Origin: Acanthaster planci
Lineage: Eukaryota > Echinodermata > Asteroidea > Valvatida > Acanthasteridae
Assembly: GCF_001949145.1 (NCBI RefSeq)
Contig: NW_019091363.1
Coordinates: 1,841,432 to 1,905,431, forward strand
Length of the DNA: 64,000 nucleotides
Direction of reading: 5' to 3'
Shown here: positions 59,396 to 64,000 of the stretch, piece by piece
Numbering within the stretch: the first letter of the stretch is position 1
Layout of the letters: every line of letters begins with the position of its first letter
Made by a program: the position numbers and the translations under genes
The notes under the pieces: model-generated
Databases searched by the model: none
What the model saw: the letters and a program-made list of their open reading frames with translations, nothing else
What the model was told of the DNA's origin: nothing

Positions 59396-59445
59396 AACCA
59401 TGTCTGTTAAAAACAAAACAAACATTGAAAAAACAGTAATAAAAG
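59396..59445 (+). CDS. SCOC: SCOC optional small exon 2 with alternative start
   Basis: A 50-bp exon bounded by a strong acceptor (TTTCTCTGTATCTTTGGCCCCAG ends at 59395) and a perfect donor, AAAAG|GTAAGT. It contains ACCATGT, a good start context, with the ATG at 59400. It encodes 15 residues (M-S-V-K-N-K-T-N-I-E-K-T-V-I-K) and leaves phase 1. Spliced to 59970 the frame reads G|CA ATG AGT, continuing straight through the ATG of the next exon. This would give a product 16 residues longer at the N-terminus. Phase agreement supports it, but the A-rich coding part is not diagnostic. Alternative N-termini are known for vertebrate SCOC. Confidence 0.4.
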
Positions 59446-59969
59446 GTAAGTAACTTTATCTGCCCAGAGTTGAAGTGCATCCCCAAGCGTCAAAAGAAAG
59501 AGAGATGGTTGTAGGTTTTCCAAGCGGGTTCTTGCACGGGTTCTTCATGTACACAAAGACCATACATGTATATTGAGGAATAAATTTGTGACGCATACTC
59601 AGCGTGCTCCGCGTCAAACGTACATTGTACCATTGATCCCATTATAAACGCGCGCCTATGGGGTAAGTACCAAAAAACATGCCCTCTTTTGTTCCGCTTG
59701 GAGCTGATAAAACCATGGAAATCTATGCATTTGAAAGTGCAACATGTCAAATGGTAGAGCTCACAATTACTGTATTATTGGACGTGTTATTTTCTTTCTC
59801 ATACATGTACATGTATACAGAAGGAGGATTTTGGATGTGAAACAACTATCTCTCATATCAGTTGGTCCTTACGTTTGGCCCGATAGATTGCATTCAAGTA
59901 AATACTTTTAAAGTCTTATCTTTCCTGTAGGGGTCGATTTTCAGCTTTAACCATTGTGCGTTTCTCCAG

Positions 59970-60056
59970 CAATGAGTGCTAGTGTTGTTTCACCATCAAC
60001 ACCCAGTTCAACAGATGGGGATATCGGAGCATTTGGCGGCATGGATGATGACAGAG
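59970..60056 (+). CDS. SCOC: SCOC N-terminal coding exon
   Basis: The acceptor GCGTTTCTCCAG ends at 59969; ATG follows at 59972. The exon encodes 28 residues of serine-, threonine- and aspartate-rich sequence (M-S-A-S-V-V-S-P-S-T-P-S-S-T-D-G at the start, G-M-D-D-D-R at the end) and stops in phase 1 at AG|GCAAGT. That is a GC donor with otherwise ideal consensus. The nearest alternative GT, four bases on, would break the frame of the next exon. Joining to 62557 gives ...D-D-R-G-V-I-S-P-R-P. The segment is predicted disordered; poor conservation at the N-terminus is normal for this family. Confidence 0.65.
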
Positions 60057-62556
60057 GCAAGTTCAGGCATGATATCAATTCTTTTTGTTGTTTTTTTCTG
60101 CACATGCATTCTATGCATTACCAGTATTGTGTCAAGTACATGTGCGTATGTATGCTGAACATCTGAACCAACTTACATGTACCGGTACTCAGTTCGCCTG
60201 AATTGGAAGTACACATTTGGCTATTTTTAGTTCAGTGTGATAGTTCGGCTGCAGAAGCACTGCCTGAACATGGCGTGGTGACACGCCCCTCTCCAAATGA
60301 CCAGAAGAGTGCTTGGGGAGTACTGGTGTGTATTTAATAAATGGATACACCAAACAGTGTTCCGTTGCTAACATGGCTTGTTCCTACACAGAACACGCAC
60401 TGCTCCTGAGAACAAGGCATACATGTACATGCACATGCCCAAATGGAAGCGTGTGTGTGCTTACCAACTGCAATTTGGGAACAGTTTGTTGCTTTGGATA
60501 ATGCAGTAAATCTACTGGGAACACTTAATGATCCATAAAGGACTATGCGGGTGGGAAGAGGAACATGTTGACTTTTGAAAAAGACTTTCTTGAATTTCAG
60601 CCGGCCTTAAAAAATCCTATTTGCTCTCTGTGGACTCCATACGTGAATTGAAATTGTCATGTACATGTATATAAGAAAGCCAGTGCCGAGTATCCAAATA
60701 TTCAATTATCAAATATTTAAATACTATCTCTGAAACTGAATATTCGAATGAGAATTTTTCAAGCAGATTCAAATGAAAAGCGAAAGAAATCTTACAAGTC
60801 AAAAAGTAAATTATTCATTACAAAATTTAGAAGGAATAGAAATTCTCAACAGGGCAAGAAGTGTTTTTCATCTCTTAAATCTTGCTAAATCTTGGCTGGA
60901 GATACTCCTAGACGTGAGAAGCTATTATATTGATCACAATGTACAAATGTGTGGGTTAGTGCCTCTGATTTTGTATGGTTTGTTCATCTACAATTTGCTG
61001 GTCGGTACAACCTAATATTTGGATATTCGATCAAATTGAAGGTCGACTATTGGAATTATGAACTACATGTACATGGTCATGTACGTATATGAATTGATTC
61101 AGCCCTAGTATACGGGCATAATAGACTAACTGTAATGTACAATTGTACATTGTACATGTTTATGTATGCTGTGGGTGCCACTGAGTTTGTTTCTGCATTC
61201 AACTGGGAACTTTGAACAATTGAGGACAATAAGGTCCCCGATTGACAGAGGGTCCCCGATTGACAACTGTGTAAAAAACATATGGGTGGTCTTCTAAAAA
61301 AGTTTAAGTACAAACAAAAGAGGAACAATAGGGGGTCCCCAGTTGCAGGCAAATACACACTTATGTGTGTGTGTACAATTGTACTGGGATGTACATGGAC
61401 ATGTGCACCTTGCTCACAAGGATGCTTTTCATTCATGCTCTGACATGTCTGATGTACAGTGTATGCAACCTGTGCATTAGCCTACATGTACGTTGGCTTT
61501 TGTTGAGAGAGCTGAGCCAACAATAGAAATATGACAGCAATGAAATTGAAATATCAGTAGACTTGCTGCAAAATTGCTGATGTTACTCTAGTTTTAGTCA
61601 AGGCAGTCATGGCAATAAGTTTGATCCATGTGAGTGACACACAGCAGCGCTTGACAAGAGGCCAGCGAATTGCTTTTCACACAACCTGCCTCTTTGAATG
61701 CCTTCAGCAACTTGTCTTGCAATGCTTTGTGCTGTTGAATTGACAAAATACATACATATGTAAATGATGTCAGGTTTTGTTTACTTGTGTATTTTCTTAG
61801 GGAATCTAGGTAGATGTACATATAGGGATGAGATCCACTGAGCTCCTATAGGAAAGTGCACCTTGAAACAAAACCTGAATTAATCATCTCTTACATGTAG
61901 GTCTGTACAGTCATGACAGTTGTGGGAACGTGTACATGTACACATTTATACGTACATGTACATGTAAATTCCTTTTGGCAAGTCACTCAACACAGTAGGC
62001 TGCCAGCTGCGTGTTTCACCCATCTTATTTGTCAAATATGAGATTGTGTTCTCTTTGTTGCAAACATTATCACCGTTATTACTACCAAATTTGATTTTCA
62101 AAACAGAAAAATACCTGTACATGTCACTGAACCAGTGGTGAATTAAATTACCGGCTGGTGTTTTCTGTGCTATGCCCAGACGAGAGTTCAGTGATTGCAG
62201 GGATCGCTTCCGCTTACAGCTGAATACATTTACGTTAAACCTGAAGGCAAACATGCATGTTCACTCCAGTGTAGTTGTGGAGTCTTTCTGAAATCCTATC
62301 GCTAGTCCAGTAAGGAGTTCTTAGGTCTAGTCACGAGCACGTGCACATGTAACAGGATGAACACTGACATCTGACTGATGTTGTCACATTTGCTTGGGAT
62401 TTGACTTGACTTTGGCTGGAGAATGTACGATGGACTTGTAGGGACTAGTGGTAGACTCGACCGCAGTACAACATCAGCATATTGTGTTGCAGAGGACTCC
62501 ACGCATTCAACAGACATACACATGTACCACCTGTCTCCCCGGTGTTTTTGTTGCAG
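60057..62556 (+). other. SCOC GC-AG intron
   Basis: A 2.5-kb intron with a GC donor (GCAAGT) and a strong acceptor (CTCCCCGGTGTTTTTGTTGCAG). It contains a reverse copy of the AGGGCTG-ended element (60675-61106). GC-AG introns are a minor class spliced by the normal spliceosome and are associated with alternative splicing. The call is based on frame agreement on both sides. Confidence 0.6.
60675..61106 (-). mobile_element. AGGGCTG-ended element, copy 2, reverse orientation
   Basis: Right end GAATTGATTCAGCCCT is the complement of the left end of copy 1 (AGGGCTGAGTCAATTC). The left end, AGCCAGTGCCGAGTATCCAA, matches the complement of copy 1's right end. Interior AATATTCGAAT and CAAATATTTAAATA motifs are shared. 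It is shorter than copy 1, lacking the 131-bp duplication, and has no coding sequence. Confidence 0.65.
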
Positions 62557-62712
62557 GCGTAATTTCGCCCAGGCCCATGAGTACCGACAGCAGCACCGGT
62601 GACCTAGCAATGCGTAGCGCCAGCTTGGACTGTTCCCCTGATGACAGTGAAGATGCAGAGGAGAAGGCTAGACTCACTTGCCAGGTGCTGGAACTGCAGA
62701 ACACCCTGGACG
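62557..62712 (+). CDS. SCOC: SCOC coiled-coil start exon (gene continues past window)
   Basis: SCOC is a small coiled-coil protein of the Golgi (UNC-69 in nematodes) that binds ARL GTPases and FEZ-type kinesin adaptors and acts in autophagy and axonal transport. The exon's C-terminal part reads E-E-K-A-R-L-T-C-Q-V-L-E-L-Q-N-T-L-D, which matches the family signature E-E-K-x-R-L-x-x-Q-V-L-E-L-Q-x-T-L at the beginning of the heptad repeats. I-S-P-R-P near its start also resembles an I-x-x-P-R-P in vertebrate isoforms. Acceptor and donor (GACG|GTAAGC) are strong; it enters and leaves in phase 1. The conserved next residues (usually D-L-S and the rest of the coiled coil) must lie beyond 64000, because nothing matching them was found up to the edge. 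An internal ATG at 62578 could serve a shorter isoform. Confidence 0.85.
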
Positions 62713-64000
62713 GTAAGCCAGAAACTTTCATTTCTTCCCTGGAAGCCTCTGTTCCTTTGTTTTTGCTATTTAAATTCGGCATGATCACATTGTGGATTGT
62801 GACTCAGCACGTTTTGTTTTAAGATGAACCGTTTGGTCACAACAAACTCAAAGAACAGTTCTTGTTGTGATATTACTTTAACCATGGTAGACGGATTTCA
62901 TGCTTTAACCCTCCTATGCTGAAGTCACTCATTGGGTCATTTGGTAAACACCTCAAAGAAGCACAGCCNTTCACAGTTTCATGTGCATAATTGTGCAGTA
63001 AACCAAATGCAGTGAAGAGGACTGCACAAAAGACCCTGTGTCATTTTGTGCTGGCAACCAACTGTGTACACACTGAACCTGTGCATGTTTGAGTTCCATA
63101 TAGAGGACACATGCAAGAGAGTCACTCGTGCATACGGTACATGCATTTGTGCTGTTAAACCAAAGGAAGGTTAATAGAAACTTCTTATGCATGTTATGGT
63201 GCCATGGTGTTGAGATGTTTTGCATTGTCTGTTTCTTTGCTTTTCATTTCATGAGAAATTGAAGAATCACACGGAAAATGTACATGTGAAGAAATTCTTG
63301 TTATGCACCTGCACATGTATGTACATGTACATATAGGTGCATTAAAATAGCATAAGGGCTTTTTCCATTTAGCTGCCAAGTAGATTGTGTGCTTTTTACA
63401 TTGGCAAAAAAAAAAAAAAAACCAGCTGAGGAAACAGGTTCCCCCCTTTCTCTCATACTTAGACCAAAAAGTGCTCTTTGGGATGCAAGGTGGGGACATG
63501 TAATAGTTGGTATCAGTTTGGATTTTTACTAGTTTGTCGTTTTAATGCCTTTATACATGTACATGTAGCTCTGTTCATTGGAATTTGGAATTTTGTTTGT
63601 GGAAACCTTGTGGAAAGATGATTTATGTAAGTTTTGGAGTTTGGGTTTGTTGTAATGCGTTTATTTTCCATAGCGTTTTAACCCTAACCCTCCTCAATTG
63701 TCCCAAATCCTCTAGACGGTTTTGAAGATATTGGAAGAATGGCTAAAATTTGTGGCTAATTGCTAAGGATGTATTGTGTCAAGGTTGTACCGGTAGGTTA
63801 GACCTTGTGTTGTTTATGCTCAGCTACATGTACAGGTATGCATGAAGTCATGTCTACTTTACATGTACATGTGAAACCTTCCATACTGCTCCAGGAAACC
63901 ATTTGTACTGTCTCAACCTAACCACAGGAATTTGCCAGAGGAGTTTGACGGATTGAGATAGTGGGCATCCCTCAAGGGGGCATATTCAAGAAAGACTGGA
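62713..64000 (+). other. SCOC intron, truncated by the window edge
   Basis: No exon continuing the coiled coil was found. Contents are TACATGTA motifs, an A run at about 63406-63422, one ambiguous base (n) at 62969, and TAACCCTAACCCT at about 63680, only two telomere-like units. Confidence 0.5.

Larger units (their letters stand above)
53940..64000. repeat. Zone rich in TACATGTA motifs
   Basis: From about 53.9 kb on, TACATGTA and longer runs such as TACATGTACATGTA recur every few hundred bases or less (for example near 54174, 55768, 56610, 57540, 57905-57940, 58115, 58800, 59300, 60660, 61140, 61920-61965, 63310, 63555, 63860). To the left of that point they are rare. The motif is its own complement. 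I cannot tell whether it is a scattered microsatellite or a functional site. Confidence 0.75.

Noticed and set aside
63679-63692. Interstitial telomere repeat
   Set aside because: Only two TAACCC units are present, well within chance.
1-64000. CRISPR arrays, phage or bacterial operons
   Set aside because: The sequence has spliced genes, dispersed MITEs and no spaced direct-repeat array; tandem repeats here lack unique spacers.

Overview
This is AT-leaning, intron-rich, repeat-rich animal nuclear DNA. There is no operon layout, no ribosome-binding sites and no rRNA or intact tRNA gene. Very abundant TACATGTA-type motifs, many short inverted-repeat transposons and the recognisable proteins suggest an invertebrate deuterostome, most likely an echinoderm. 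The species cannot be named from sequence alone.

Two genes are well supported. (1) 23905-25149, minus strand: an intact, intronless 414-residue rhodopsin-class (class A) G-protein-coupled receptor, probably a neuropeptide receptor of the TRH/ghrelin/neuromedin-U-like group. It carries GRF in place of the usual E/D-R-Y and CLAP in place of CWxP. (2) About 53.03 kb to beyond the right edge, plus strand: the 5' part of a SCOC (short coiled-coil protein / UNC-69) gene. I reconstruct a housekeeping-type promoter (ZNF143-like plus YY1-like sites), a non-coding first exon with four uORFs, an optional 50-bp exon with its own start codon, and two coding exons. The coding exons join in frame across a GC-AG intron. 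The main coiled-coil exon lies past position 64000.

Weaker gene candidates, too short or too broken up for ordinary ORF calling: a TATA-driven secreted-protein start at 34814 (+), a 49-codon lysine-rich ORF or last exon at 33327 (+), a possible internal exon at 30271-30349 (+), and a 26-bp microexon candidate at 14713-14738 (-).

Most of the rest is mobile DNA and its remains. Several elements can be delimited to the base: a hAT-like MITE (8644-9091, imperfect 8-bp target duplication), a three-copy near-palindromic fold-back MITE at TA sites (9777, 19766, 46866), an 888-bp element with GTTAGG duplications and another fold-back nested in it (35760-36647), a two-copy family at 39634 and 51743, a two-copy AGGGCTG-ended family at 57944 and 60675, and a pair of nested elements inside SCOC intron 1 whose terminal inverted repeats are tandem arrays. 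There are also a 20-bp minisatellite (15527-15846), a 13-copy, about 35-43-bp satellite (41108-41575) and a perfect 43-bp duplication (49240-49327). From about 54 kb rightwards TACATGTA motifs become much denser.
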